This document shows, piece by piece, positions 33,257-44,530 of a DNA stretch of 64,000 nt (its first letter is position 1; every line of letters begins with the position of its first letter). The notes beneath the pieces were generated by a model. It saw only the letters and a program-made list of their open reading frames with translations, did not search any database and was not told the DNA's origin. The stretch covers positions 1,859,001-1,923,000 of the forward strand of contig NW_018344164.1 in NCBI RefSeq assembly GCF_002099425.1, given 5' to 3'. The translations under genes were made by a program, and so were the position numbers. This stretch comes from Phascolarctos cinereus (taxonomy: Eukaryota; Chordata; Mammalia; Diprotodontia; Phascolarctidae).

Positions 33257-33774
33257 GTTGAATGGATGAATAAAGAATTCAGCTAGGCACCTTGGAGAGC
33301 TCACTGACAGTCCTTGTTGACAGAGCTTCCAACAGGTAACTTATTCTTAGTAGGTAGCTCTCTCCCTAGGGGAACCTGAGTCCTTAACAACTATATTTCT
33401 GAAATGATTTCCTGATCACAGAACGATCAATTCTGCCAACAGAGCATTTTATTTTTAAACATGCTTCATGTAGGTTTGAAGTAATTACCTGTACCTTTTA
33501 AAATAAGATATGATTCCTGGGGCCTTTAAAAAGACCACAATTAGGTTTAGAAAATGAGATGAAAGGTGGGAAGAGAAAGGCTGTTTTTCTCCTTCAGAGC
33601 TCCATACTAGAAATATTAAAATCATATTTAATGCCCTCTTGTCTTCAAATGCTTTCGTGCTTTCTCGGCACCCTTCCTTTTCCACTGTAACACAATGTTC
33701 TTACTCTCCAGGGTACTAAAGAAATGCATACCTTGCGCTTGCCAGTAGCTTGCTTTGTCTATATTTGTTTGCAT

Positions 33775-33905
33775 GTGGTCTCCTTCATTAGACTGTGAGC
33801 TTGTTGAGGACAGGGGCTATCTTTTTCATCTGTTTTTGTCCCCAGGGCTTACAATGCTTGGCACACAGTAGGCACTTAATAAATGTTTATTGAATTGAAT
33901 TGACT
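33775..33905 (+). mobile_element. L2 LINE 3' tail, plus
   Basis: 'tccttcattagactgtgagc', 'tgttgaggacaggggctatc', 'cttggcacacagtaggcact' and 'taataaatgtttattgaatt' form a clear L2 end. Confidence 0.75.
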
Positions 33906-33924
33906 TGTATCTGGATCCAAGCAT

Positions 33925-34175
33925 ATTTCGTAGGATTGTAGATTGAGAGCTAGAAAGTGTCTCATGCCCCATCTAAACTAACCCTCTCATTCCTCCTAAC
34001 AGATGAGGAACTTGAGGCTTGTGGAGGAGACCTGACATGTGCATGATCATATAGCTAGCAAGTGACAGAGTCAAGATTCAAACCCAAATATTTTGATTCC
34101 AAACCCAATGCTCTTTCTTCTTCACATGAAGGAGTGCAAGGCTGAACCTATTACCTCATCATACCTTCCCTGGGG
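33925..34175 (-). mobile_element. MIR-like SINE, minus, with an unusual extension
   Basis: 'ggattgtagattgagagcta', 'aacagatgaggaacttgagg', 'catatagctagcaagtgaca' are reverse MIR order. The segment 34049-34171 continues to match 31585-31712 beyond the SINE head. Confidence 0.6.
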
Positions 34176-34640
34176 TTTTATCACAGTCTTTGGAATTACA
34201 TTGGAGTCTTTTTGGCTCTTGTAGGCTTTCTGATCTTCAGAAGTACTCTTTAGAGGTCTACCACTTCAAGGCATCATCAGCCCACCTTGTAACATGTTAG
34301 TAGGTATTAGTTGATAGCAGAAAGCAAGATGGCAGAGTAGGAGATAGTAAGGTGAGATGCACTAAATTTATTAGTAGAAAGGGTGCCAGGGTCTCCCCTC
34401 CAGATTTTGTTTCCAACCAACCTTGAGTAGATTAAAAATTCAATGTTTTGCATGCAGCCGCCATGAAAGAATAATTTAAGAAATGGTCTTTCGTGATGAA
34501 TACCTTATTGCCATTTGATCAAACCTCAGGTATCCTCCTGAAGCTATGAATTTCCATGTGATTGATTGTAGAAAAGGTGTGTATTTCCTAAAGTGTAGTT
34601 TTTTAATTCCACAGTGGCTTCTTTCTATCTTTTGAAAATG

Positions 34641-34890
34641 ATGTTGTTGTTGTTCTTGTTATTGAATCACGTCTGACTTTTCACGATCTCATTTAGGGTT
34701 TTTTTGGTAAAGATACTGGAGTGGTTTGTCATTTGTTTCTTCAGTTCATTTTATAGATGAGGAAATTGAGGCAAATAGAATTAAGTGACTTGACCAGGGT
34801 GACAGCTATTAAGTGTCTGAAGTCGAATTTGAACTCAGGTCTTCTTGACTCCAGGCCCAGCACTCTATCCACTGTGCCACTTAGCAGCCT
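34641..34890 (-). mobile_element. MAR1-like SINE, minus, with likely TSD
   Basis: Tail 'gttgttattgaatcacgtct', middle 'actggagtggtttgtcattt', head 'tatccactgtgccacttagc'. The flanks 'tcttttgaaaa' (left) and 'tctttgaaaaa' (right) look like a slightly decayed TSD. Confidence 0.85.
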
Positions 34891-35084
34891 CTTTGAAAAA
34901 CAGAGACATTTTAAAATAGAATAGAAATGCTTCATATATTACTTTTTTATGATGAATATCATGGCTCCCACCCTTGAAATTACATATGTGGGAATGAAAT
35001 ATGCATGTGCTACCCCACAGAAAGGTTAACGCACTCATGGTTATATAAGTGATAAGTGTCAGAGTCCAGATTTCAACCCATGTC

Positions 35085-35250
35085 TCATGATCATAGATTT
35101 AGAGCTGGGAGACCTCAGAAACTCTCTCTCAATTTGCAGATGAGAAAACTGAGGCCCAGAGAATTTAGGTGATTTTTCCAAGGACACACAGTTAGGATTC
35201 AAACCCAGGACTTTTGAGTACAAATCCAGCAGTCTTTCCACTGTGCCTTA
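35085..35250 (-). mobile_element. MIR-like SINE, minus
   Basis: 'gatcatagatttagagctgg', 'gcagatgagaaaactgaggc', 'ggattcaaacccaggacttt' in reverse order. Confidence 0.65.
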
Positions 35251-35254
35251 CATT

Positions 35255-35640
35255 CACTCTGTTCCCCATACCATGATTCCTTGATATTGTTCTCAGCAAA
35301 GATTATTAAATCATGTATGTCTGATTGTCTCCAATGTCCAAGTGACTGCTGCTGATGTCAATTTTACTATTTCAGTAAATGAATTCAGTGTCTCAGAAAA
35401 GCATAAAATCACAAGAAAGCCTGTTGAACTCTGCTTATTATACAAGTTCACATTTTTGCTGGGCAGGATGTGTATCACTGCCCTGATATAACCACTGGTA
35501 TTTCAGCCTTGATGTTCTCTCCTCTAATGGTGTAGATGGGCACATAATTTCAGCTGTTTTACATTGGAATGTCACTTAAAAGCCTAAAAAAGTATGAAAT
35601 GGAATTTCTTAAAAGTAAATTAAAAACTTTTGGGGATTAA
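35255..35640. other. Unique non-coding stretch
   Basis: I see no gene or repeat. Confidence 0.35.
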
Positions 35641-35644
35641 AGGG

Positions 35645-35865
35645 ATGGATAGGATTTTAGTGCAATGGACTAAATCCTGAATCTAGAGTCAAAGGACCTG
35701 GTTCATATCCTGGAGGAGGTATTTACTACTTGTGTGACTTTGGATAAATCATTTAATTTACCTGATCCTTCCTTTCCTCATTTATAAAATGGAAACCCAC
35801 TAGAGGTCATCTTGGGCAAGGTGACCTCTGGGAACCCTTCTAGATCTAATTTCAATTTTCATGAA
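35645..35865 (+). mobile_element. MIR-like SINE, plus
   Basis: 'ctgaatctagagtcaaagga', 'acttgtgtgactttggataa', 'ctcatttataaaatggaaac' in sense order. Confidence 0.55.
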
Positions 35866-35869
35866 CTAA

Positions 35870-37285
35870 AATTTTTGGGCTGACTGTCTAAACCTGAGGG
35901 GCTCAACAGTGATTTCTACTGCTTTATTTAGCAGACATTTTGAAGTATAATCCAAGGAAAGTAAACATGACATTAAATGAATGATGCTTTTTGGAGAGGA
36001 TCTGGGTCTGTGATCCCAGGGGTGTAAGCAACTCCCAATGAGGAAATTCCCTGTATTCATAAAGATCGTCAAGTCATCGATAACTTAAATTCAGTGAGCC
36101 ATTAAATGACATACCTAGAGTTGCACAAGGACTTTGGATCAAGAGCAGCTCTAGAAACCAAGACTTCCTAACTCTAAGGCCAATCCACTCTCCACCATCC
36201 CATACTGCTTGTGGAATCATTCTTAGGCCATCTAAAAGCACAACCAGAATTTTAAAATGAGAAAAAACAGCATTTATTGAAGGAATCCCTCAAGTACCTA
36301 TACAGAGACCAAGCATGTTGCTTAGCATGTTGTAGTCATGTTTAATTAATATTTGATTGACTAAGGTTCCGTGTTTTCCTTTGGTTCTTGAGCATTTGGG
36401 GCAGGTGCTTGTTTTATTTTCTCCCCCAACAGCTGAGGGGCTAAACAAACCACTGAATTCTCCCCAGGGGAAGTAATACCCGTGGTAAGGTAGATGCTCA
36501 GGGAGAGCTGGGGGGTTTTCCAAGTTACTCTTCATCCATTTAATGCACTATAGGGGAAGGAAGAAAAACTTGGATAATTCAGTTTTTGCAGCTTGTTGAA
36601 AGCTTAGTGTGGAAAGAGGTTTCAACTAATGGCTAAATTAGCAGCAGTAATGGGCTAAATGGTGCCCAGGGACCTGAAAGGACTCATCTCTTCTTTAAGT
36701 GGCCAGCTTACTATTCAGAATGAATCAAGATATTGGGAAGAGTAGACATCTTTCTTTTATACCCAGAGATAATTATGATGCTATCCCAAGCACAGAATGA
36801 GCCATGCTGTACCAAGAAGTCTTCACCTTATTACAAGAATTTGGATTATAAGTGTTGGTTAGGACTTGAGATGTTCACTGATTCAAGTATGGGCTCCATA
36901 CTTGCTCCAATACTATCCTATCAGCCTTAACTTGCTTCCTTGGTAGGAAGAATAACATTGAAGTAGTTTGTTTGGCAGTGGGCTTAATGGGCAGGCCTGG
37001 TAGCTAGAATGCATTCATCCATCATCATCATCATCATCATCATCTCTGTCTCTCTAAAAAATAAACCCGTCTTTATTGATGACTTTGATCATATCATAAT
37101 GACCTCTTGATATTAGCAATGAGCCTTCCTCACAATGAGAGCTGACCCCAAGTGGATTGAGCTGCCTGGTGAAGTTAGTAGATGCTGTTATACTGAAGGT
37201 CTTTATGCACAATTTTTTTAAACCAGATTTCATGTATTTTGTAGGAAGATACCTGTTCTGGTACACATTGAACTAGCTGGCATCT
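35870..37285. other. Mostly unique stretch with minor repeats
   Basis: A weak antisense SINE trace lies at about 36100-36215. A CAT trinucleotide run lies at 37017-37043. The minus-strand frames at 35866-36072, 36290-36535 and 37054-37266 and the plus-strand frame at 36733-36930 have no recognised domain. Confidence 0.35.
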
Positions 37286-37289
37286 GAGG

Positions 37290-38410
37290 TCCTTTCCTCT
37301 TGTTATTCATTCAGCTCATGCCCACTAACCATGTGTTTCCCACAGGCTTCTGTCCCACCCCTCTTCCCTTTTCCCTCAACACTACTTTGCTTGGTGATCT
37401 CTTCAACAACCATGGATTCAGTTATCATCTTTATGCTGATGATTCTCATATCTATGTGTCCAACTTTACTCTCTCTCCTGATCTGTATTCTTACATCTCC
37501 AACTGCCTGTTGGACATCTTGGACTGGACCCTCCTCTTCTCTAAGTTTCCCTTTAACTATAAAGGTACCACCATCCCTCCATGCATCAAGGTGGCATCCT
37601 CTATTTCTCCCTCTCACTCAGCCCCATGTATAATCTATTGCCATGTTCTTTTTATTTGGTTTTTGCATCATCTCTCATTTCATCACCCTTCTGTCCTCTC
37701 ACATGGATACCACCATGATGCAGGCCCTGTGCCTCATACCTAGACCCTCACAACAGCCAGCTGGTTGCTATCTCTGTCGTGTCTCTTCCCATTCCAATCC
37801 ATTTCCACCCATCCACCAAAATGATCTTCCTAAAAGCACAAATCTACAAGTCTAACCTAGTCACCAGCAGCAGCAGCACCACCCCCAATTCCCATGACTA
37901 CAGTAGCTCCTTTTTACCTCCAGGATCAAATGGAACATCCTCTGTTTAGCTTTCAACGCCATTCACGACGGCGCTCCTTCCTTCCTTTCTAGTGTTCTCA
38001 CACCTACTCACCTCATACTCCACAGTCTGGTGACATTGGACTCCTTGCTGCTGCTTACACAATGCTCTCCATCTCCCAGCTCTGCCAGCTCATTGGCTGC
38101 CCCCACTGCCTATAATGTTCTCCCTCCCCATCTCTGTGTCCTAGCCCCTCAGTTGTCCTTCAAGCATCAATGAAAACCCCACTTTCTATAAGAAGCCAGT
38201 TCTAGATCCCCTTTCATGCTCACAGTAACTTCCTCTTGAAATTACCTTCTTACCCTGTATATATTTTGTAAGAGCAGAGTGGCTTGCATTTTGTTCCTCC
38301 TGTTAGGCTGTGAGCTCCCTGATGGCCAGAACTGTTTGGGCTCTTTTTCTATCCCTAGTGGTTAGTATGGTGCGTGACACATAGCTTAATACGTGTTTGT
38401 TAGTGGCTAG
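37290..38410 (+). mobile_element. L2 LINE 3' half, plus
   Basis: The frame near 37390-37470 gives ...FNNHGFSYHLYADDSHIYVS..., an L2 reverse-transcriptase motif C (YADD). Downstream are the pyrimidine-rich L2 body and the tail 'gttaggctgtgagctccctg'. The frame is broken soon after the motif, so the copy is dead. The 147-codon frame covers only a fraction of the RT. Confidence 0.75.
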
Positions 38411-38694
38411 TTCTAATTCATTTGGATTTTCAGTGCTATGGTAGGGTAAGGCCTTACTTTTCTCATTAACTCGGTGCCAGGTAATTTGGGCTATCATTTG
38501 AAAGCATTTTCCAGATGTTTAACTGCACACACAGAATATTGGATGATATTTCCTATGGGTTTTCATAAATTTGGGAGACAAATAGAGTCTTCTTTCCTGG
38601 CAAAATAACAATGGTTCTTAAATTGGATAACAAATGATTAGATGGAAAATATCAATGTCATCACTTAACCTGTTAGAAATGGGCATGATGTTAA

Positions 38695-38925
38695 GGACTT
38701 ATTGTTAGTCCTTCATTCTTGAAGAGGACCATGACATCAGGAAGGTAATGCCATGAGTTGCATATAAGTCGGATTTAAGTGAGGGAGGGCTGTGCAAAGT
38801 CACTAGCCTCACTTCTTCCACCAGAGCCATCTGGATCCAGTGGCCAGATATAGATCAGGGTGACTGCAGATGCCCCTCAGATCAGGGGAATGATAATAGG
38901 CAAAGTACTAGGGCCTAGATGGATA
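38695..38925 (-). mobile_element. Unnamed marsupial SINE, minus
   Basis: Reverse complement of the SINE at 12608-12835: 'cttgaagaggaccatgacat', 'gagggagggctgtgcaaagt', 'agccatctggatccagtggc' and 'gaatgataataggcaaagta'. Confidence 0.7.
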
Positions 38926-39057
38926 AGATGTCTAGTCCAATGTCCTCATTTTATGGATGGAGAAACTTAATATCTGGAATTGAGAATGAGGGGCTATAGT
39001 GAGTCTGAGTCATGGTTTGTGGAAGTGGAAAAACTAAGCAAATTCCCAGCTGCCTTC

Positions 39058-39245
39058 TAAAATCACAGAATTGAGAAGCGTAAGGGACCTTAGAAGTCAC
39101 CTCGTCTTACCCTCTCATTTTACAGATGAGAAAATTGAGACCCAAAGGTTAAATGACCACCCCAGGCTCACACAGCCAGTTAAGGATCTGAGGTGGGATT
39201 TGAACTGAGGTCTTTCAGACTCCAGGCCCACTGTACCCATAGTTC
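39058..39245 (-). mobile_element. MIR-like SINE, minus
   Basis: 'aatcacagaattgagaagcg', 'tctcattttacagatgagaa', 'ctcacacagccagttaagga', 'actccaggcccactgtac' in reverse order. Confidence 0.65.
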
Positions 39246-39384
39246 CTTGTGAAAATTCCCTGGAAGAGTCAGGTTTTAGGAGTACTTTAAGGGACAGACT
39301 AGAAAGTAAGTAGAACGTTAGAAGAGAAAGCACATTGAAGGAGGGCTTAATTTTAAAATGTGCCTTAATATTCCTTCTCATCTC

Positions 39385-39665
39385 CACCTCATAGAATCCC
39401 TAGCTTGCTTCAAGGCTCAGCTTAAAGGGCAACTCCTACAGGAAGTCTTCCTTGAACCTCCCCATTATTAAAGCTTCCTTCCTCCTAACCTTTTATTTTC
39501 TACTTACTTTGTATGTATTTTTGTATTGACTTCTCCTTATGCAGTTCATTTCCTCTCAGTAGAATGTAAGCTCCTTGAGGGCAGGTTTTTGCTTTTGTCT
39601 TTTTATCCCCAGTGTCTAGGAAAGTATCCAGAGTGTGCTCTTTGAATGAATGAATGCATGAACGC
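39385..39665 (+). mobile_element. L2 LINE 3' end, plus
   Basis: 'gcttcaaggctcagcttaaa', 'aggaagtcttccttgaacct', 'gtaagctccttgagggcagg', 'tatccccagtgtctagg' and a final ATGA-rich run 'gaatgaatgaatgcatga' give a typical L2 end. Confidence 0.75.
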
Positions 39666-40435
39666 ATGAATAAGATGAAGATAAGAAATTTAGAACTTAA
39701 CATATAGCATAAATTGCCTGGAATACAGAGAATTTAGCAATAGTAAAAAATAACCTTCTCTCTTTTATGCTGTGCTTTATACTTTAAGACTTGGCTATAG
39801 AAGAAGAGATCCTTCTTCCCATCTGGATTGGGCTAGGTGGCTGCTGAGGCCCCTTTCAGCTGGGAGGCTCTGGGATTCTCCAAGTACTTTCTTCCTTGGG
39901 AGGCTCTGACTTAATATTTCATGGAAGTTGGGGGCTGGGAGGTAACTGATGTATTCTTAGACTTCCCCATACAATGAGATTTCATGTCCTCCCACAGTAT
40001 TCTGCTCCTTAAGTATAATGTTAGATGGCATATTTGTGATAAAACAGCCCCTGGCTTTTTAAAAATAAGTGCAGAAAAGATGAAAGAACTCTGAGAAAAC
40101 AGTGGTAGCCTTGCCAAAGACAGAAAAGGCTGTTTTCTTGCAAAAGCACCTTCCCCATGCTTCTGCTATTAGCTGACTGTGTATTAAAAAGACTGTGTCC
40201 AAGAAATGCACCACTCCCCAAAACAGAGTTGGGTCTGTTGGAGTGAATGAATACAAAGTGGAAGACCATTATCTTCTTTCTGGCTTTGTACCATAAAGAA
40301 GGTAGATGATAATCTTGTGAGCCTTTTGCCTATATCTGAGTCAGAGTAGAAGAATGTTTCATTCATACTTTAAACAAATATGGAGCTTCACATCATCATA
40401 CTCATTTATAGTTTATTTCAGTTCTGTAATTCATA
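39666..40435. other. Unique non-coding stretch
   Basis: Four overlapping minus-strand frames of 60-82 codons lie at about 39911-40366. None shows a motif I recognise, and they disagree on frame. I see no repeat. Confidence 0.35.
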
Positions 40436-40439
40436 GTCT

Positions 40440-40880
40440 CTTAGGCTTACAGATTTAGAGCTGGAAGGGACTTGTTTTATTGTTGTTCAGTCATTTTCCA
40501 GCTCTTTGTGACCCCATTTGGGGTTTTCTTGGCAAAGATACTTTAGTGGTTTGCCATTTCCTTCTCCAGCTGGAGGAACTGAGGCAAACAGGGTTAATGA
40601 CTTGCCTAGGATCACACAGCTAGTAAGTGTCTGGGGCCAGATTTGAACTCAGGAAGATGAGTCTTCTGACTCCAGGTCCAGCACCCTACCTACTGTACCA
40701 CCTAGCTGCCCAGAAGGGACCTTCGTAATCCTCTATATGACCTCTTCATTTCAAAAATAGGGAAATTGAGGCCCAGAGAGGTTAAGTGATTTGTCCAAGC
40801 TCACACAGGTGTTAGGATTTGAATATGGTTCTTTTGACTTTAAATCCTGTTCATGTTTTCAATGTACCGTACTGCTCATG
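40440..40880 (-). mobile_element. MIR-like SINE, minus, split by MAR1
   Basis: The left part 'cttacagatttagagctgga' and the right part from 'agaagggaccttcgtaatc' through 'ggaaattgaggcccagagag' and 'tccaagctcacacaggtgtt' form one antisense MIR-like SINE interrupted at 40472. Confidence 0.7.
40472..40712 (-). mobile_element. MAR1-like SINE, minus, inside MIR, with TSD
   Basis: Tail 'ttgttgttcagtcattttcc', CORE 'gatcacacagctagtaagtg', head 'tactgtaccacctagctgcc'. An 8-bp TSD 'gaagggac' lies at 40464-40471 and 40713-40720. Confidence 0.9.
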
Positions 40881-40934
40881 CTATGTGGAAAACATTCTTC
40901 TAAGGCCTGGGTATAGAAATATGAAGAAATTCTT

Positions 40935-40982
40935 GGGGTCCCAAAAGTATTGAAATCTCACTAAAACTTTTGGGACACCCAG
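40935..40982. mobile_element. Tiny mariner-like inverted-repeat element
   Basis: The left arm 'ggggtcccaaaagt' (40935-40948) and right arm 'acttttgggacaccc' (40966-40980) are inverted repeats with one base missing on the left; the loop is about 17 bases. The arm sequence resembles Tc1/mariner ends of the type starting CTGGGTGTCCC. A flanking TA is visible on the right (40983-40984) but not clearly on the left. Too short to encode anything. Confidence 0.5.
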
Positions 40983-41047
40983 TATAGTGCAAGATTCCTA
41001 CCCTCCAAGGATTTTATAGCCTATTTGAGATACACACCAAAAAAACA

Positions 41048-41320
41048 GGAGGGAGGGAGTAAAGGATGGAGGGAAAGAAGAAAGAAGTGAGGGAGAGAGA
41101 GAAGGAGGAAAGAAAGGAAGGAAAGAGGAAAAAAGGAAAGGAAGGAAGGGGTGGAGGGAAAGAAGGAAGGAGGGAGAAGGGGGAGGGAGAGGAAAGAAAG
41201 GAAGAGGGAAGGGAGGGAGGAGGAAAGGAAGAAAGAAAAGAAAAGGAGGGAGAGAAGAAGGAAAGGAGGAAGGAAGGGAGAAAGAAAGGAAGGGAGGGAG
41301 AGAGGGAGAAAGGACTACTT
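41048..41320. repeat. Polypurine GGAA/GAAA tract, about 270 bp
   Basis: A nearly pure A/G run with GGAA, GAAA and GGGA units on the plus strand. The lysine/glutamate/arginine/glycine frames at 41066-41423 are products of the tract. Confidence 0.95.
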
Positions 41321-41559
41321 TGTGAAGAAGGGGAGGATTATAACATTACAGGGTAGTAGTAGAGCTGTTCAATTCTTCTTTGGCGTTTCCTTTTCCTACC
41401 AAGGAGAACAATCTTTGTACTAGCTACGATGGGGCAAAAATGGCTAATAGGAAGGTAATACTAATTGCATTCCCAGGGCATGGCACACAATAGGCACTTA
41501 AAAATGTTTATTGGATTGGATAATTCCTGCTATAAATTAAGAGGAAGAGAGCACTTAGC

Positions 41560-42480
41560 TGTCCTTGATTAATTTAAGTCCCTGATGAAGATAAGCCAGC
41601 TGCAACCCTAGTCTTGAAAAAATAGTTATGACTCTTGAACCACTGCCAGTGGTGATCTTGGGAAGACCATGGAGAACAGGAGAGATACTTCAGGACTGAA
41701 GAAGGACACATGTTATCTTGATTTTCTGAAAAAGGAAAGATAATGAAGTCAGAAAACTATAGGCTAATGAGATTGACTTTAATTCCTGCAGAAATTCTAG
41801 AACAGATTATTAAAGGGATGGTTAGTGAACATCTAGAAAAGGAAGCAATGATCCCTAAGAGGCACCCTAGCTTCAGGAAGAGATCATGCTTGGCTAACCT
41901 CGTTGCTTTTTTAACAGGGTTACTAGTGGTAGATGAGAGGAAGGCGATAGATAAAGTTTACCTATATTTTAGCAAAGCTAAAATCTAAGGTTAAGCATCT
42001 CATATTCTTCTTGTGAAAAAGATGGAAAGCTATGGAGTGCAAGAACTATGATTTTATGGCTTCGTAACTGGTTGAATGGACAGACTCAACAACTATTCAT
42101 GGAAACCTGTTTGTGTTAATGGTTTAGCATCATTTTGGAAGGTAGGCTGTAATAGAGTGCTCCAGGGAATCGGAGCTCTGAGTTGTTTAACCATTTTTAT
42201 TGTAGACACGGCAGAGATATCATGCCTGTCAAATTTGCAAATGGCACAAAGCTAGGAGGTGTGGTTTGCACTGGATGACAGTCAGGACCCTAAAAGGCTA
42301 CAACATAGGGCTGAATTGAATGTTATGACATTTAATAGGGATAGATGTCAGCTTTAGACTTGCAGTCAGAAAATCAACCTAACAAGTATAAGATAGGGGA
42401 CCTGTGAATTGACAGAAGTCTTCCTGAAAAAACATAGGGGAGTTTTAGTGAACTGCAGGTTCAATGTAGTCTGTCCACAA
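41560..42480 (+). mobile_element. CR1/L3 LINE reverse-transcriptase remnant, plus
   Basis: The frame at 41743-41988 reads ENYRLMRLTLIPAEILEQII, then HLEKEAMIPKRHPSFRKRSC and VYLYFSKAK. This is the CR1-clade RT region from finger to palm (the usual NYRPVSLTSIPGKILEQII and YLDFSKAFD). The last motif is disrupted and the frame stops there. DNA similarity continues downstream ('aaatttgcaaatggcacaaa' for the YADD-proximal region). A decayed copy. Confidence 0.75.
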
Positions 42481-42524
42481 GCATTTATTACCTACTATGA
42501 TGCCTGGCGCTATACTAAGCACTG

Positions 42525-42765
42525 GGGCAGCTAGTTGATGCAGAGGATAGAGTGCCAGGCTTGAAGTCAGGACGACTCATCTTCTTGAATTCAAATCTGT
42601 CCTTAGACACTCAGACACCCTAGGCAAGTCACTTCACTCTGTTTGCCCAGGTTCCTTATCTGTAAAATGAGCTAGAGAAGGAAATGGCAAACCACTTCAG
42701 CATCTCTGCCAAGAAAATCCCAAATGGGGTTACAAAGAGTTGGACACTCATCAGCAGAGGAATGA
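42525..42765 (+). mobile_element. MAR1-like SINE, plus
   Basis: 'ggcagctagttgatgcagag', 'gataaaatgagct'-type middle, 'aggaaatggcaaaccacttc' and the tail 'acaaagagttggacactcat' in sense order. Confidence 0.85.
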
Positions 42766-42769
42766 ATGA

Positions 42770-43420
42770 AAATTGCAGTAAATTGAAGAAGGAAAGGGAG
42801 AAACAAGGAGCTTGAATAGTCTACAAACTGGATAGTCAACCCTTGAGGAGTTCACATTGGATTCAAGCATATGCTTTAATTTCCTATACCAAAAGTTTCA
42901 TTTTCCAGTCAAACTGACGGTCTGTCTGATGACCTTTTTAAGATAAATTCTCTTTGGTGACAACAGAGACGACTCGATGAAGTGAGCTCACTCTAAAAAG
43001 CCTTTTTAAATGGTTTCAGGAGTCCATGATTGGATTCTGTCTTAGCTAACATAATGGCAAGACCTGAAAGACCTACACGATTTCCTTATGAATGATGATG
43101 CGACACCATATTGTTGCCGAGAAAGTTGGCAAACCAGCCGATAAAATGCATTAAGCAGATTGCTGAGACCAGAAAGGTATAATGCTCTCCAAGCAGATAG
43201 ATCAAATTCCTGAATAGAGTCCAATCAACAGGGGTCCTGGAACCCTATTATTTTTTATTTCAGGCTGCTGGCCCTTGGATGAAGCCAGATAGGGAAACAA
43301 GCAAATATATATTTCATTCTTTCTTGTGAATACAGAGCTCTTCTCATTAATAAAAAACATCCTCCTGGAATGAAGGAAGCAATGGTTTGGGGGGTTTTTT
43401 TGGGGGTGTATACATGGGAG
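42770..43420. other. Unique non-coding stretch
   Basis: I see no gene. Minus-strand frames at 43042-43468 are short and disagree on frame. Confidence 0.35.
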
Positions 43421-43424
43421 AGCT

Positions 43425-43480
43425 GTGTGTGTGTTTGTATATGCATAACTATATGTGTATATGTCCATGTGTTTTGTGTA

Positions 43481-43515
<35 letters not shown>

Positions 43516-43518
43516 GTG
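43425..43518. repeat. TG/TA microsatellite
   Basis: The longest uninterrupted TG run is at about 43480-43503. The cysteine/valine frame through it is an artefact. Confidence 0.95.
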
Positions 43519-43519
43519 T

Positions 43520-44095
43520 TTTCCTTGCTTAGTCTAGCTTTTATTAAAAGGGAAAAGCTGCAGAATATCAAAGTAAAACATTAACTTTCAACAGAATCTT
43601 GCTTGAACTGATTAACTTGTCTAATTATTTTCAAAGTATTCTTTATGGCTACACAAATGTATTTTTGGTCTGAAGTTGTGATTTTACTGGTATATGGGGA
43701 ACTCCTGGCATGGAAAATTCTTCCCTCATTGGCAGTCTCTCTACTGAGAGGTTGATTGGCCCGCAATTACACAGCTAGTCAGGTCTTTCTGATTCTGGCC
43801 ACACTACTCCTCCATCAGTCAGTATGAACAGGATGTATTTTATCATAAGTAATGATTTAACTGTAGTCAAACTTGCAACATTAATGAGTCAAATATCTTT
43901 GTAATGTTGCAGAGTAATAATAGAATAATGTAAATGGGGAGAAAACTCATAGGTTCTCAAATTTGATAAGGAAAGGGAAAATGGGCCAGGGGCAGGACTT
44001 GAGGATAGGCAACATTTATTGGGCTGGAAAGCATATGTAAATAAAAAACCCTGAGGGTTTTTTTTCTTAGCAAATCCAGGACAGATAATGTGGTG
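43520..44095. other. Unique non-coding stretch
   Basis: No gene seen. A short antisense SINE trace ('ggcccgcaattacacagcta') lies near 43755. Confidence 0.35.
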
Positions 44096-44097
44096 CA

Positions 44098-44265
44098 TTA
44101 GTTTTTGAGTGAGAGGACCTGGGTTTAAATTCCAGTGCAGTTAATTACTATCACTTCCTTTCTCTGGGCTTCTGTTTCCTCATCTGCAAAAATCAGAGAG
44201 TTTGGATAGATAGCTTCTATAAGGACCATTTTAGCTCTCAAAGTACATCCTATCATCCCAGTCGA
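44098..44265 (+). mobile_element. MIR-like SINE, plus
   Basis: 'gagaggacctgggtttaaat', 'tgtttcctcatctgcaaaaa', 'aaggaccattttagctctca' in sense order. Confidence 0.5.
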
Positions 44266-44444
44266 ATTTAGAATCATATTTGAGGTAGGTCCCTCTACTT
44301 AGCATCAGTTGGGCAGTGGGTCTAACTAGCCTAAGGATGAAGCTTCTATGATACAGTGACCAGGAAAGAGTCTAAAATCTATCTCTTGGTTCTCTAAATT
44401 CAAAGTTTCTTTCCTTCCTTAGTAGAAAGGCAGGAGAACTCAAC

Positions 44445-44530
44445 TATGAGAGTGTAGGCTCCTCAAGGCCCTAGATTCCTTTTTCTCCCACAGTGCCATG
44501 CCCTCAATAAATATTTGTTGAATGAATGGT
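44445..44530 (+). mobile_element. L2 LINE 3' tail, plus
   Basis: 'gtaggctcctcaaggcccta', 'cacagtgccatgccctcaat', 'aaatatttgttgaatgaatg'. Confidence 0.55.

Noticed and set aside
37017-37043. CAT repeat as a possible CRISPR-like or coding repeat
   Set aside because: It is a nine-unit trinucleotide microsatellite with no spacers.
41066-41423. Lysine/glutamate-rich frames resembling a charged nuclear protein
   Set aside because: They are translations of the polypurine tract.
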